The notes below the pieces were generated by a model. The model made no database searches. It was given only the letters and a program-made list of their open reading frames with translations, and was not told where the DNA came from. The translations under genes and the position numbers were made by a program. From CAWUEZ02 sp963921355 (GTDB taxonomy: Bacteria; Pseudomonadota; Alphaproteobacteria; Thalassobaculales; Thalassobaculaceae), in the NCBI GenBank assembly GCA_963921355.3, contig OZ001190.1:4650001-4714000 (forward strand): a stretch of 64,000 nucleotides of DNA. Reading direction: 5' to 3'. This document shows positions 15,983 to 25,113 of this stretch, in pieces (positions within the stretch are counted from its first letter, which is position 1; each line of letters begins with the position of its first letter).

Positions 15983-17412
15983 GTCTGCACCTTCGCCGCC
16001 ATGCCCGTCGACACCTGCGGCGGCGCGTTGGTCACCCGCTTCGCCGCCTCGCGGCCGGCGATCCGGCCGAACACGCTGCCGATGGTCATGCCGATCCCTG
16101 CGGCATAGCCACTGCCGAGCACATTGCCGGCCATGATCTCGCCGGCCGCGAACAGGTTGGCGGACGGCGTTCCGTCCTCGGTCAGGATGCGGGCCTGTTT
16201 GTCCACTTTGACTCCGAGATAGGTGAAGGTGATCCCGGGGCGCACCGGGTAAGCGTAGTAGGGCGGCGTCTCGAGCCTCTGGGCCCAGTGGCTCTTCGGC
16301 GGCTCCAGTCCTTCGGTGCGGCAATCGTCCAGGATGGTGTGGTCGAAGGTGCCGGGCCGGACGGCCGCGTTGAACGTGCTCACCGTCTGCTCCAGCGCGT
16401 CCGGATCGAGCTCCAGTTCGGCCGCCAGGTCGCGCACCGTCGGCGCCGAGATCGGCGGGTAGAGCGAGGGCATGAAGCGCTCCAGCGACGGGGCGTCGAA
16501 GATGATGTAGGCGATCTGGCCCGGTTGCTGGGCGACCAGCCGGCCCCAGATGGCGTAGCGCTTGGGCCAGATATCCTCGCCCTCGTCGTAGAACCGCCGG
16601 GCGTCACGGTTCACCACGATGCCGAAGACGACGCAGTCGAGCCGGGTGATGATGCCGCCATCGAATTTCGGCGCGCGGGCATCAATGGCGACGGCGTGGC
16701 ACTGGGTCGGGTCGCCGATGGTTTTCATCCCCGCCGCCATCAGCATCTTCAGCACCGCCCCCTTGTTGTAGGGCGTGCCGCGGATCAGAAAGTTCTCGGC
16801 GATCTCTCCCCACCCTTCCTTCAGCCACTCGATGTTGGCCTCGAACCCGCCCGAGGCAGTGACGAGCGCGCCGGCTTCGAGCCGCTTGCTCTGGCCGTTC
16901 TGGGTATAGACGGCGGCGGTGAAATGACCGTCCTCGATCTCCAGTCCGGTGACCTCGGCGTCGCACTCGATCGTCACGCCCAGCGTCTCGGCCGTCAGGT
17001 ACAGCGCGTTCAGCATCGCCCGCCCGCCGCCGAGAAAGAACGAGTTGGTCCGCCCGAGACTCAAGGTCCCGCCGAGCGAGGGCTGGAAGCGCACCCCCTG
17101 TTCCTGGATCCAGTCGAGCATCTCCTTCGACTCCTGGATCATGTGACGGGCCAAATCCTCGTCGGTATTGCCGCCGGTGACCCGCATCAGATCGTCGAAA
17201 TACTCTTCCTCGGTATAGGGGCCGGTAAGCGTGGCGGTCGCCTCATCATGGGCGCAGCGCATGTTCCGTGTGTGGCGGGTGTTTCCGCCGCGATAGAACT
17301 TCGGCGCCGCTTCCAGCACCGTCACCCGGGCACCGTCGCGCGCAGCGCTGATCGCCGCGCACAGCCCGGCATTGCCGCCGCCGATCACCACGACGTCGAC
17401 CCGATCAGCCAT
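15979..17412 (-). CDS. tcuA: FAD-dependent tricarballylate dehydrogenase TcuA, 477 aa
   Basis: Oxidises tricarballylate to cis-aconitate. The FAD-binding Rossmann motif VVVIGGGNAGLCAA is at residues 6-19, and the body matches the fumarate reductase/succinate dehydrogenase flavoprotein family, with RGGNTRHTRN after the first strand and a C-terminal FAD-binding region AAGEIMAGNVLGSGYAAG. I prefer ATG 17412 to the GTG one codon upstream. It forms a two-gene operon with tcuB. A LysR-type TcuR regulator and TcuC transporter, seen in Salmonella, are not adjacent, so the physiological substrate could be another tricarboxylate. Confidence 0.9.
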   Translation of the reverse strand: MADRVDVVVIGGGNAGLCAAISAARDGARVTVLEAAPKFYRGGNTRHTRNMRCAHDEATATLTGPYTEEEYFDDLMRVTGGNTDEDLARHMIQESKEMLDWIQEQGVRFQPSLGGTLSLGRTNSFFLGGGRAMLNALYLTAETLGVTIECDAEVTGLEIEDGHFTAAVYTQNGQSKRLEAGALVTASGGFEANIEWLKEGWGEIAENFLIRGTPYNKGAVLKMLMAAGMKTIGDPTQCHAVAIDARAPKFDGGIITRLDCVVFGIVVNRDARRFYDEGEDIWPKRYAIWGRLVAQQPGQIAYIIFDAPSLERFMPSLYPPISAPTVRDLAAELELDPDALEQTVSTFNAAVRPGTFDHTILDDCRTEGLEPPKSHWAQRLETPPYYAYPVRPGITFTYLGVKVDKQARILTEDGTPSANLFAAGEIMAGNVLGSGYAAGIGMTIGSVFGRIAGREAAKRVTNAPPQVSTGMAAKVQT

Positions 17413-17526
17413 CACCGAACACCATTCTGAGAATCAACCAGGCCATCCTCCGCACGCGGAGAGTCCGACACCGGCGGCGTCACCGCAAGAAGCAACGCGA
17501 CGTCGAGCGCTCCAAACCTGGGTCGC

Positions 17527-18705
17527 TCACCGGGCCATCCGGATTGCCTGGGCGATCAGGTCTCGAACCTGCTCCGTGCTCGCGGCGCGCGGATTGGTGC
17601 CAAAGGCGCTGTCCTGGATGGCCTTTTCCGCGATGCGCCGGGCGCAATCCGCCGGAACCCCGATCTCACCGAGGGATTTCGGGATACCGATCTCGTCGAG
17701 AATCCGATCCACTGCGTCGATCAGGGTCCCGGCCGAAGGATCCGGCAACGCCATCGCATCCGCCATGCGCTTCACCTTGGCGTCCAGGCCTGGCAGGTTG
17801 AAGCGGAGGACGACGGGCAGGATGATGGCGTTGGTGAGACCGTGCTGGGTGTCGAACTCAGCACCCACCATGTGCGAGATCGCGTGCACCAGGCCCAGGC
17901 CCTTCAGAAAAGCGATGCCGACCAGACAGGATCCCACGAGCATGCCACCGCGCGCCGCCAGGTTGTCGGGCTCGCGCACGGCGATCGGCAGCCAGTGCGC
18001 CACCAGGGACAGCGCTTCCAACGCCAGCCCATCGCAGAGCGGATGAAACCCCGGCACCAGATAGGCCTCGATGGCGTGGGTCATGGCATCCGCGCCCGTC
18101 CAGGCGGTCAGGTCAGCGGGCAGGCCGAGGGTCAGTTCCGGGTCCAGCAGAACGAGCGACGGCTTAAGGTCCGGATGCCAGACGCAGAATTTCATGCCCC
18201 TCGCGCCATGGGTGACCATGGCGGTGCTCTCGGTCTCAGCACCGGTTCCCGCCGTCGTGGGAATCGTGATCAACTCGGGGAACGATGTGACGGCCGACGG
18301 AACCGGCTGCTCGAACTCGAAGGCCCAGAGGTCGAGGTCGTTGCGCGCGGTGAGGCAGATGGACTTGGCGCCATCCATCGCGCTGCCGCCGCCGATGGCA
18401 ATGACCGCATCGTGGCCACCAGACCGGAAGGCCGCGCGACCGAACCCGATCTGATCATCCCGCGGATTCGTAGCAATGTCGGAGAACAGGCCGGACCGGA
18501 TCCCGGCTGCGTCCAGACATTCGCGCAGGTGCTGAACAAAAGGCAGGTCGCGACTGCCCCGATCCGTGACCACCAAGGGATGGGTGATGCCCAAATCGGC
18601 GCAGCGTCGACCGATCTCGGCCATCCGCCCCGGTCCATAGGCGATGGGCACCGGGAAACTCCAATCCTGGGGGGCCAGGATATCGGTGTCGGGGCGGGCG
18701 TTCAT
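17527..18705 (-). CDS. Iron-containing alcohol dehydrogenase, 392 aa
   Basis: Group III NAD(P)-dependent alcohol dehydrogenase, oxidising or reducing an alcohol/aldehyde pair. The cofactor motif GGGSAMDGAKS lies near residues 105-115; metal ligands are in DAMTHAIEAY, in GLVHAISHMVGAEFDTQHG, and an Asp in the TGAD segment. Length is usual. The substrate cannot be set from sequence. It stands alone, 115 bases from tcuA in the same direction, and is divergent from the cyclase gene. Confidence 0.9.
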   Translation of the reverse strand: MNARPDTDILAPQDWSFPVPIAYGPGRMAEIGRRCADLGITHPLVVTDRGSRDLPFVQHLRECLDAAGIRSGLFSDIATNPRDDQIGFGRAAFRSGGHDAVIAIGGGSAMDGAKSICLTARNDLDLWAFEFEQPVPSAVTSFPELITIPTTAGTGAETESTAMVTHGARGMKFCVWHPDLKPSLVLLDPELTLGLPADLTAWTGADAMTHAIEAYLVPGFHPLCDGLALEALSLVAHWLPIAVREPDNLAARGGMLVGSCLVGIAFLKGLGLVHAISHMVGAEFDTQHGLTNAIILPVVLRFNLPGLDAKVKRMADAMALPDPSAGTLIDAVDRILDEIGIPKSLGEIGVPADCARRIAEKAIQDSAFGTNPRAASTEQVRDLIAQAIRMAR

Positions 18706-18833
18706 GACGGCCGCCAGCAGGCCACGCAGCAGGCAGGCCCGTCAATCGATCCCCCCAGGTTTCGCTGGAGAGTTACCTTGATCTTCGCTCCGCGCGTTAT
18801 CACATCGACTGCATTCCAGGTCTGGAGAGCGCG

Positions 18834-20303
18834 ATGACCAACCTTGCACAAGACCTCTCGCCGGCATCCGGAGGATTGCAGTCCGCCTGGGACATGCTCG
18901 GCTCAGCCGCCGCCACCGCCGGATATGGCCCCGACATCCTGGCGCGGTTCACCCGCCATCTTGAGGCGTTGCCGCCACTCGAAGCCGCCCGGATCAACCC
19001 GTTCTCCTTCGCTACCGGCGCCGGAATTGACGATGATGCGGTTCTCGACCTGTTCATCCACGGCACGCGACTCGGTCTGTTCGATCTCGAATGGGGCACG
19101 GTCTGCCCGCTTTGCGGCGCTATCACCAACAGCGTCGCCCAGATCGACGAGATCGCCGAGGACACCCTGGACTGCGCGCTGTGCATGCGCGAGGCGCCGT
19201 CCGTACTAGACGACACGGTCGAAGTGACCTTCGCTTACACGCCCGCGGAAGCGGCCATTGATCTGCACCGCGATATCGCCGCCTACCAGCGCTACTTCAC
19301 CTCGACCAGCTACCCCTACTTCAAGCAGTGGCGCACCTATTACCAGAAGCACCTGGTGACGGACGCCAAGCTCCAACCGGGCGAGACCGCTTCCCTTACG
19401 CCCCGCGGTGAGGTCGGTGAGGTCTTCCGCCTGCTGTGCCTCGACGTCCATGGCGGCGCGGAGATCAGGATCATCGATGCGAAGACGCCCGGCCGCGATG
19501 CTGTGCAGCGCGTGTCCCTGACGTCTGACGGGTTCCCCGAAAGATGGATCGAGATACCGGCCGGCGCCGCCGAACTGGCGGTAACCAACGATACGGATCA
19601 GCCGGTCTGGTGCCTTGTCCTGCGCATGGTCGTCGAGGACGTCATGGCGATCATCGATCTCGGGCCGCCGGTGTTCGGCCGTCGGCTGACCGGCAAGCAC
19701 CTGATCAACAACCAGGCTTTCCGCGAGAGTTTCGCAATGGACCAGCTGGCCCCGGACCTGAAGCTGAAGCTGCGCAGCCTGACGCTGCTGTTCACCGACC
19801 TGAAGGGATCGACGGCGCTCTACGATCGCGAGGGTGATCTCGATGCCTACCGCCTGGTCCAGGACCATTTCGATCTGCTCAAGGGGGTGGTGCGCGCCCA
19901 CTCCGGCGCCCTGATCAAGACCATGGGGGACGCGGTGATGGCGGCCTTCCCGACGGCGCGTGACGGGGCGGCCGCGGCGGTCGATATGATGGCGGCCATG
20001 CAGAAGCTGGCGGGAAGTCACGGTGACAAGGAGATCGGCCTCAAGGTCGGCCTGCACGCCGGCCCGGCGCTGGCGATCAACGCCGGCAAGAATCTCGACT
20101 ATTTCGGTCAGACCGTGAACATCGCGGCGCGGGTTCAGGGCCTCGCCGATGCCGGCGAGATCTGCCTGACCGACGCGCTGAACACCAACGATGCCGTCCG
20201 CGCGCTCCTGGCCGATGCCGGATACAGCGACCACCAGGAACAAGCCCGCCTCAAGGGCGTGTCATCCGAGGAATTGATTCACCGCTACAATACCGCCGCC
20301 TGA
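18834..20303 (+). CDS. Class III adenylate/guanylate cyclase with zinc-ribbon N-domain, 489 aa
   Basis: The C-terminal domain (about residues 315-480) is a class III nucleotide cyclase: LFTDLKGSTALY carries the first metal-binding Asp, KTMGDAVMAAF the second, and YFGQTVNIAARVQ the transition-state region. It makes cAMP or cGMP; the base-specificity residues cannot be resolved by eye. The N-terminal 280 residues resemble DUF5939-type domains found with such cyclases and contain CPLC...CALC (about 87-90 and 111-114), probably a zinc ribbon. No membrane segment, so cytosolic. GGAG precedes ATG 18834. It is transcribed alone. Confidence 0.85.
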   Translation: MTNLAQDLSPASGGLQSAWDMLGSAAATAGYGPDILARFTRHLEALPPLEAARINPFSFATGAGIDDDAVLDLFIHGTRLGLFDLEWGTVCPLCGAITNSVAQIDEIAEDTLDCALCMREAPSVLDDTVEVTFAYTPAEAAIDLHRDIAAYQRYFTSTSYPYFKQWRTYYQKHLVTDAKLQPGETASLTPRGEVGEVFRLLCLDVHGGAEIRIIDAKTPGRDAVQRVSLTSDGFPERWIEIPAGAAELAVTNDTDQPVWCLVLRMVVEDVMAIIDLGPPVFGRRLTGKHLINNQAFRESFAMDQLAPDLKLKLRSLTLLFTDLKGSTALYDREGDLDAYRLVQDHFDLLKGVVRAHSGALIKTMGDAVMAAFPTARDGAAAAVDMMAAMQKLAGSHGDKEIGLKVGLHAGPALAINAGKNLDYFGQTVNIAARVQGLADAGEICLTDALNTNDAVRALLADAGYSDHQEQARLKGVSSEELIHRYNTAA

Positions 20304-20319
20304 GAGCAGCAGAAACCTG

Positions 20320-20943
20320 TCAGCTGCGGTCCATCGACATCACCGCCGCCGCGATTTCGGCGGTCAGTTTGCCAAGGTTGCTGTTCATCGCTGCCAGCAT
20401 CGTCGCGTAGGCCTGATCCGCGAGCGGCGTTGCGAGGGTCGACCGCGCAACCATCAGTTCGTTCTCGCGAGCGCCATCCATCAACGCCCAGCGCGCCATC
20501 AGCAACGCCTCGCCGTCGATGTTCAGATCGAAGCGCAGAATGTCGACCTGCAGAACGAACTGCGGGTCGACCGACCGCCGGTCGTCGGCCTGGAACACCC
20601 GGTCGGTCTCCAGCGCCACCGACAGGTTCTCGCCGATCACCCGGGCGATGTTCTCTTCCAACGGTTCGCCCCAGCGGTCGAACTCCCCGAGCACGATCTC
20701 GTTGCCGGTCCCAGTGGTGACGATCTGCGGTTTGTCGAGATAGTCCGGGATCGAGACCGCATCGATCAACACCGACACCCCTTGTCCGATGGTGATCGAG
20801 TCGAGGGCAAGGTCGGCCGGACGCTCAGCTTTCAGGATGTAGAAGCGAGACGGTTTGCTTTCGCCGCAGGCCGCGAGGCCAAGACACAGCACCAGGGCCA
20901 ACAGCCCGCCGCGCATCACCATGCCGGTGTGAGTACGTTGCAT
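20320..20943 (-). CDS. ABC-type transport auxiliary lipoprotein (PqiC-like), 207 aa
   Basis: A signal peptide ends in the lipobox LGLAAC (Cys about residue 26), followed by a domain starting SRFYILKAE typical of PqiC/YmbA-type lipoproteins that work with MCE proteins. It probably bridges the MlaD ring in the periplasm to the outer membrane in lipid transport. I chose ATG 20943, with AGAGG five bases upstream, rather than GTG 20949. It starts three bases inside the operon spacing after mlaD and is the last gene of the mlaEFD cluster. Confidence 0.8.
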   Translation of the reverse strand: MQRTHTGMVMRGGLLALVLCLGLAACGESKPSRFYILKAERPADLALDSITIGQGVSVLIDAVSIPDYLDKPQIVTTGTGNEIVLGEFDRWGEPLEENIARVIGENLSVALETDRVFQADDRRSVDPQFVLQVDILRFDLNIDGEALLMARWALMDGARENELMVARSTLATPLADQAYATMLAAMNSNLGKLTAEIAAAVMSMDRS

Positions 20944-20945
20944 GA

Positions 20946-21974
20946 TCACCTCTTGCCCCGGAGCAAGGCTTCCGGATTGCGTTCGAGTTCGTCGGCCAGA
21001 TCCTTGATCGATTTGGCAGCGGCGGCGATGTTCTTGAGCGCCTTGTCCAGATCGCGCCGGGTCGGCGAGTCCTGCGCCACCATCGTGTCGGCATCGTTGA
21101 AAGTCGTCTCGACCGATCCGGCCGCATCCTGGATCGCCTGGGAGATCGGTCCAAGCTCGCCTTCCACCTCGTTCAAGACCTCGTTCAACTCGTCCAGTGT
21201 CCCCTCGATACGCCGATCCAGCTGGTCGGCGCCTTCGCGGAACTGGGCGATCGCCTCCCGGGCGTCCTCGATGGCCAATACCGCCTCGGCGCTGGCCTCC
21301 TCGATGTTGAACAGGATCGGGTCGGCGCGCGCATTCACTTTGACCGCAACCTGCTCGAAGTTGTCGAGGCCGGCGGCCATCGACCCCACGATCTGGTCGA
21401 ACTCCGGCGAGGTGACAATCTGGTCGAGGTTGTTGACGAGGCTGATCCCGGACTCGACCAAGTCTCGAATCGGCAGATCGGCCAGCGTCTCCTTAAGCTG
21501 CTGCAGGCCCGAGGTCACCGTCGGCAGCTCCGGCACACCGTAGTCGACCCCGCTCAACCGAACCTCGGTGTCCGGCTGGAAGCTGAGTTCAATGGCGAGC
21601 TGACCGGTCACCAGGCTTTGGGAGACCAGTTGGGCCCGAAACCCTTTCTCGATCAACGCCGCCAGCTGGTTTGACCCGGTTCCCGTTCCGGTTTGCCGGA
21701 TCCGGCCTGCAATCATCTCGGCGAAGACCGGGATCCGGGTGGACAGAGCATCGGTATCGTACTCGACGCGGATGTCCGTCACCTGACCGACCACCACCCC
21801 GTTCAAGGTCAACGGCGAGCCGACATCGAGGCCAGTCAGCGACTCGTCGAAGATCATCACGAAGGGATTGCGCTCTTCGAACACCTTGCCACTGCCGAAG
21901 GTCAGCACCCCGATCACCACGAGAACGACCGCGCCCACGAAGGCGCCGATGACTGCGGGATTGGCTTTCTTCAT
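20946..21974 (-). CDS. mlaD: MCE-domain lipid-binding protein MlaD, 342 aa
   Basis: One N-terminal membrane anchor (about residues 7-29), then an MCE domain (about 38-115, GLDVGSPLTLNGVVVGQV), then a long coiled-coil region to the C-terminus. MCE proteins form hexameric rings that carry phospholipids between membranes. At 342 aa it is longer than the E. coli MlaD, having a helical tail as in PqiB- or Mce-type proteins. It follows mlaF after a 48-base gap and is joined to the lipoprotein gene, giving permease-ATPase-MCE-lipoprotein order. Confidence 0.85.
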   Translation of the reverse strand: MKKANPAVIGAFVGAVVLVVIGVLTFGSGKVFEERNPFVMIFDESLTGLDVGSPLTLNGVVVGQVTDIRVEYDTDALSTRIPVFAEMIAGRIRQTGTGTGSNQLAALIEKGFRAQLVSQSLVTGQLAIELSFQPDTEVRLSGVDYGVPELPTVTSGLQQLKETLADLPIRDLVESGISLVNNLDQIVTSPEFDQIVGSMAAGLDNFEQVAVKVNARADPILFNIEEASAEAVLAIEDAREAIAQFREGADQLDRRIEGTLDELNEVLNEVEGELGPISQAIQDAAGSVETTFNDADTMVAQDSPTRRDLDKALKNIAAAAKSIKDLADELERNPEALLRGKR

Positions 21975-22022
21975 CGGTCTGTCCCCCGCGGCAGAACCGA
22001 CCGCGGGGCGGCCGTATGTGGA

Positions 22023-22796
22023 CTAGGCAGCGGCATCGGTAGCTCCCCGCTTAAGGAAACGTCGCACCTTCTCCTGATCGCAGGACTCGCGAAGCTCACG
22101 CGGGTCGCCGAGCGCGATCATGGTCTTGCGCTCGGCATCCAGGAACACCGCCCGGTCGGCGATGGTGAAGATACTCTCCAGTTCATGGGTGACCACGACC
22201 ACGGTCGAGCCCAGGCTCTCGCGCAGTTCGAGGATCAGATCGTCGAGGCGGCGCGAGCTCAACGGGTCGAGGCCAGCCGACGGCTCGTCGAAGAACAGGA
22301 TGTCCGGGTCGAGTGCCATGGCGCGCGCCAACGCCGCGCGCTTCTGCATGCCACCACTGATTTCCGACGGCAGATAGCGTTCAAATCGCTTCAACCCGAC
22401 CAGGGCGAGCTTCATCGCCGCCAGGTCGGCGATTTCGTCCATCTGCAGGGATGTGTACTCCTGCAGCGGCAGGGCGATGTTCTCCGCCAGCGTCATCGAA
22501 CTCCACAGCGCGCCGCTCTGAAAAGTGATCCCGAAGCGCCGGCTGATCTCCAGCTGCCGGGCCTCATCGGCTTTCCAGTAACTCTCGCCGTCGTAGAGGA
22601 TCTCACCCTTGGCCGGGTTGATCAGACCGATCATGTGCTTCAGCAGGGTGCTCTTTCCGCATCCGCTGTCGCCCATGATGATGAAGACCTCACCTTCCTC
22701 GATGTCGAAGGTCAGGTCGGACTGCACCACGAAGCTACCGAACGCCATGGTGACGTCGTCGATCCGGATCCTGGGCGTGGCTGCCGTCTCCACCAT
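22023..22796 (-). CDS. mlaF: ABC transporter ATP-binding protein MlaF, 257 aa
   Basis: ATPase that drives phospholipid transport. Walker A is GDSGCGKST (about 38-46), the signature is ISGGMQKR, Walker B is ILFFDEPSAGLD, and the switch His is in VVVTHE. The signature SGGMxxR and the DEP-x-AGLD pattern are typical of the MlaF/Ttg2A group. It starts three bases after the mlaE stop. The C-terminus has the regulatory extension found in the group. Confidence 0.92.
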   Translation of the reverse strand: MVETAATPRIRIDDVTMAFGSFVVQSDLTFDIEEGEVFIIMGDSGCGKSTLLKHMIGLINPAKGEILYDGESYWKADEARQLEISRRFGITFQSGALWSSMTLAENIALPLQEYTSLQMDEIADLAAMKLALVGLKRFERYLPSEISGGMQKRAALARAMALDPDILFFDEPSAGLDPLSSRRLDDLILELRESLGSTVVVVTHELESIFTIADRAVFLDAERKTMIALGDPRELRESCDQEKVRRFLKRGATDAAA

Positions 22797-22799
22797 CGT

Positions 22800-23927
22800 T
22801 CAGATCCCCAGCACGTTGGTGATGACCGCGAAGATCGCGTCGGTCGAGATGATCGCCACGATCCCGGTGACCACGGCCGAGGTCGCCGCAACCCCGACAG
22901 CCGCCGAGCTGCGGCCGCACTGCATGCCCCGCATGCAGCCGGCGACCGCGACCAGGATGCCGAAGATGACCCCCTTGACCAGACCGATGCCGAAATCCAC
23001 CAGACCGATCGCCCCCTGGGTCTGGCCGATATAAGCCGTGCTCGTCAGGTCGAGCATGCCGACCCCGACCAGCCAGCCGCCGAACAGACCGATGAAATCC
23101 GAGTAGATGACCAGCAACGGCATCATCAGTGCCAATGCGAGCATCCGGGGGAGGACCAGGAACTCCATGGCGCTGAAGCCGAAAGTGGTCAGGGCGTCGA
23201 TCTCCTCGTTGACGCGCATGGTGCCGAGCTGTGCCGCGAAGGCCGCACCGGTGCGCCCGGCCATGACGATGCCGGTCATGATCGGTGCCAGTTCACGCGA
23301 GATCGCCAGACCGACAAGGTCGGCGGTGAAGATCTCCGCCCCGAACTGCTCCAGCGCGACGGCGCCGACGAAGGCGATGATCAGACCGACCAGCAGCGAG
23401 ATGATCGTGACGATGCCGAGCGCGTCGGCGCCGACCGCCTGCAGGGTCAGATAGAAGTCCGACTTGCGATAGCGGGCCCGCCCGGTCATCCAGCGCCCGA
23501 GCACGATCACCGACTCGCCAATGAAGGTCACCATGTCGGTGGTGTGCTGCCAGGCCTCCTGCGCGCTCTTGCCGACACGGATCAGGAATGAGTCGGCCTT
23601 TCCGGATCGGGCGGCGCCTGCGCGCTCCGGAACCGCGGTCGCGATTTCGAACAGCCGCCGCGCGCCCTCTGGAAGCCCCGTTGTATCCAGGCGAACTCCG
23701 TGCTCCTCGCACAGCTCACCCAGCGCCAGCACGAACGTGACCAGACTGCCATCCCAACGCTCAAGATCCTGGGCGGAAAACGCCACGTGATCGGTCGGCC
23801 CGCCGCGCCCGAGCATGGCTGCCACGCCGGCCACCGGCTCAAGACCCTCGGCAGCCTTCCAGGTGCCCGAAAGCATAACCGTCAGAACGCCGTCCGCCGA
23901 CGGCTCAACCCTGACGCGACCCCCCAT
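22800..23927 (-). CDS. mlaE: Permease MlaE fused to N-terminal STAS-like domain, 375 aa
   Basis: The C-terminal 250 residues are the MlaE permease with about five to six membrane helices and the conserved region GAAFAAQLGTMRVNEEIDAL. The N-terminal 110 residues (GGRVRVEPSADGVL...) are a soluble STAS-like domain, as in MlaB; fusion of MlaB to MlaE is common in alphaproteobacteria. I use ATG 23927 with GGAG upstream; the longer frame to 24059 adds low-complexity sequence. It is the first gene of the operon. It acts in the inner membrane. Confidence 0.9.
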   Translation of the reverse strand: MGGRVRVEPSADGVLTVMLSGTWKAAEGLEPVAGVAAMLGRGGPTDHVAFSAQDLERWDGSLVTFVLALGELCEEHGVRLDTTGLPEGARRLFEIATAVPERAGAARSGKADSFLIRVGKSAQEAWQHTTDMVTFIGESVIVLGRWMTGRARYRKSDFYLTLQAVGADALGIVTIISLLVGLIIAFVGAVALEQFGAEIFTADLVGLAISRELAPIMTGIVMAGRTGAAFAAQLGTMRVNEEIDALTTFGFSAMEFLVLPRMLALALMMPLLVIYSDFIGLFGGWLVGVGMLDLTSTAYIGQTQGAIGLVDFGIGLVKGVIFGILVAVAGCMRGMQCGRSSAAVGVAATSAVVTGIVAIISTDAIFAVITNVLGI

Positions 23928-24065
23928 CACGCAACTCCAACTGCAGAACCACAGTGGATCCGATCCTTTCGAGGATGGTCGCGCAATCGACACCCGCGAT
24001 CCAGCCAATTCACACCGCGGGCCGGCTATCGCTCTGAAAGGTCGCGGAAATCCCGCCAACCGGCC

Positions 24066-24977
24066 TTAGAACCGGTTGGCCACCACGTGTTGGGCGAACA
24101 GCCGATCGGTCGCGTCCTTGGGGCGCCTCTGAGCTTTCGGAATCCGCGGCAAGTCGGGCTTCACCGGGTCGTAGGGGATTTTGTCCAACATGTGGCTGAT
24201 CAGGTTCAGCCGCGCCCGTCGCTTGTCGTCGGCCGGCACCACATACCAGGGCGCGTACGGCGTATCGGTGTCACGGATCATGGCCTTGTAAGCGTCGGTA
24301 TAATCCCACCACCGGCGCACCGACTCGGTGTCCATCGGACTCAGCTTCCAGTGCTTGACCGGATCGGTGATGCGGGCCTCGAAGCGGCGGCGCTGCTCGT
24401 CCTGGCTGACGTCCAGGAAGTACTTCAGCAGGATGATTCCATCCTCGACGATCTCCCGCTCAAGAAAGGGCGCCAGGCGCAGGAACCGTCGGTACTGCAC
24501 TTCGTCGCAAAACCCCATGACCCATTCCACCCCCGCGCGGTTGTACCAGGAACGGTCGAACAGGACGATCTCGCCCGCCGCCGGGAATTGCGCCATGTAG
24601 CGCTGAAAATACAGCTGGGATCGTTCGCGGTCGGACGGCTTGGGAAGGGCGATGTGCTTGAACACCCGGGGGCTGGTGCGCTGGGTGATGCGGCTGATCA
24701 CGCCGCCCTTGCCGGCGGTATCGCGGCCTTCGAACACGACGATGATCCGCTTGCCCTCGGCAACGGTCCAGGCCTGGAGTTTCGTCAGTTCGACCTGCGA
24801 CGGATGGGCGGCCGCACTCGACCTTGGGGATCTTCCCGACGGCGGCACGCAGGTCGTGGATGTCGAAGGCCAGTCAGTGCTCCTGTCGCGGTTCGGCGAT
24901 CGGGTCACCTGCTTTGCCAACGCCTGCGCCCATATGGGCCTCGCGCTCGACGGCGGCGAGATCGACGCGGGGTTCAT
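24066..24977 (-). CDS. ppk2: Polyphosphate kinase 2 (PPK2), apparently with replaced N-terminus, 303 aa
   Basis: Transfers phosphate between polyphosphate and nucleotides. Walker A FEGRDTAGKGG (about 82-92), the lid region and Walker B LFDRSWYNRAG are intact, with KLSPMD downstream, all typical of class I PPK2. Homology starts at SQVELTKLQAW (24800) and not earlier. The 60 residues before it are the antisense translation of the Rieske gene on the other strand, and family members have a different 50-70-residue start there. So the natural 5' end seems lost at a rearrangement. Start ATG 24977 is the only long-frame start; a working start is uncertain. The upstream neighbour, mlaE, is in the same direction. 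Confidence 0.75.
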   Translation of the reverse strand: MNPASISPPSSARPIWAQALAKQVTRSPNRDRSTDWPSTSTTCVPPSGRSPRSSAAAHPSQVELTKLQAWTVAEGKRIIVVFEGRDTAGKGGVISRITQRTSPRVFKHIALPKPSDRERSQLYFQRYMAQFPAAGEIVLFDRSWYNRAGVEWVMGFCDEVQYRRFLRLAPFLEREIVEDGIILLKYFLDVSQDEQRRRFEARITDPVKHWKLSPMDTESVRRWWDYTDAYKAMIRDTDTPYAPWYVVPADDKRRARLNLISHMLDKIPYDPVKPDLPRIPKAQRRPKDATDRLFAQHVVANRF

Positions 24978-25107
24978 CACCTGCCCTTATCACGGCTTCC
25001 GCTACTCGCTGGAAAGCGGGGAGTGCCTGACCGCACCGGAAGTCCAGCTGCAGCCGCATGCGGTCCGGGTCATCGGCGACCGCATCGAAGTCAGACTGGA
25101 GCGGTAG
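24742..25107 (+). CDS. Rieske-type 2Fe-2S protein, N-terminal start uncertain
   Basis: A single Rieske domain: C62-A-H64 in ACAHMGLALDGG and C81-P-Y-H84 in CPYHGFRYS (numbering from ATG 24742) bind a 2Fe-2S cluster. It is an electron carrier, and small Rieske proteins are known in clusters of group 2a-type uptake hydrogenases. Domain homology starts near 24796 (WAAALDLGDLPDGG); the part before is antisense to PPK2, so the native start is probably missing or lies at an unusual codon. It is followed after six bases by the NHL gene, then hyp genes. Without a good ribosome site at its start, its translation may be poor. Confidence 0.7.
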   Translation: MIRLPSATVQAWSFVSSTCDGWAAALDLGDLPDGGTQVVDVEGQSVLLSRFGDRVTCFANACAHMGLALDGGEIDAGFITCPYHGFRYSLESGECLTAPEVQLQPHAVRVIGDRIEVRLER

Positions 25108-25113
25108 GCGGTC

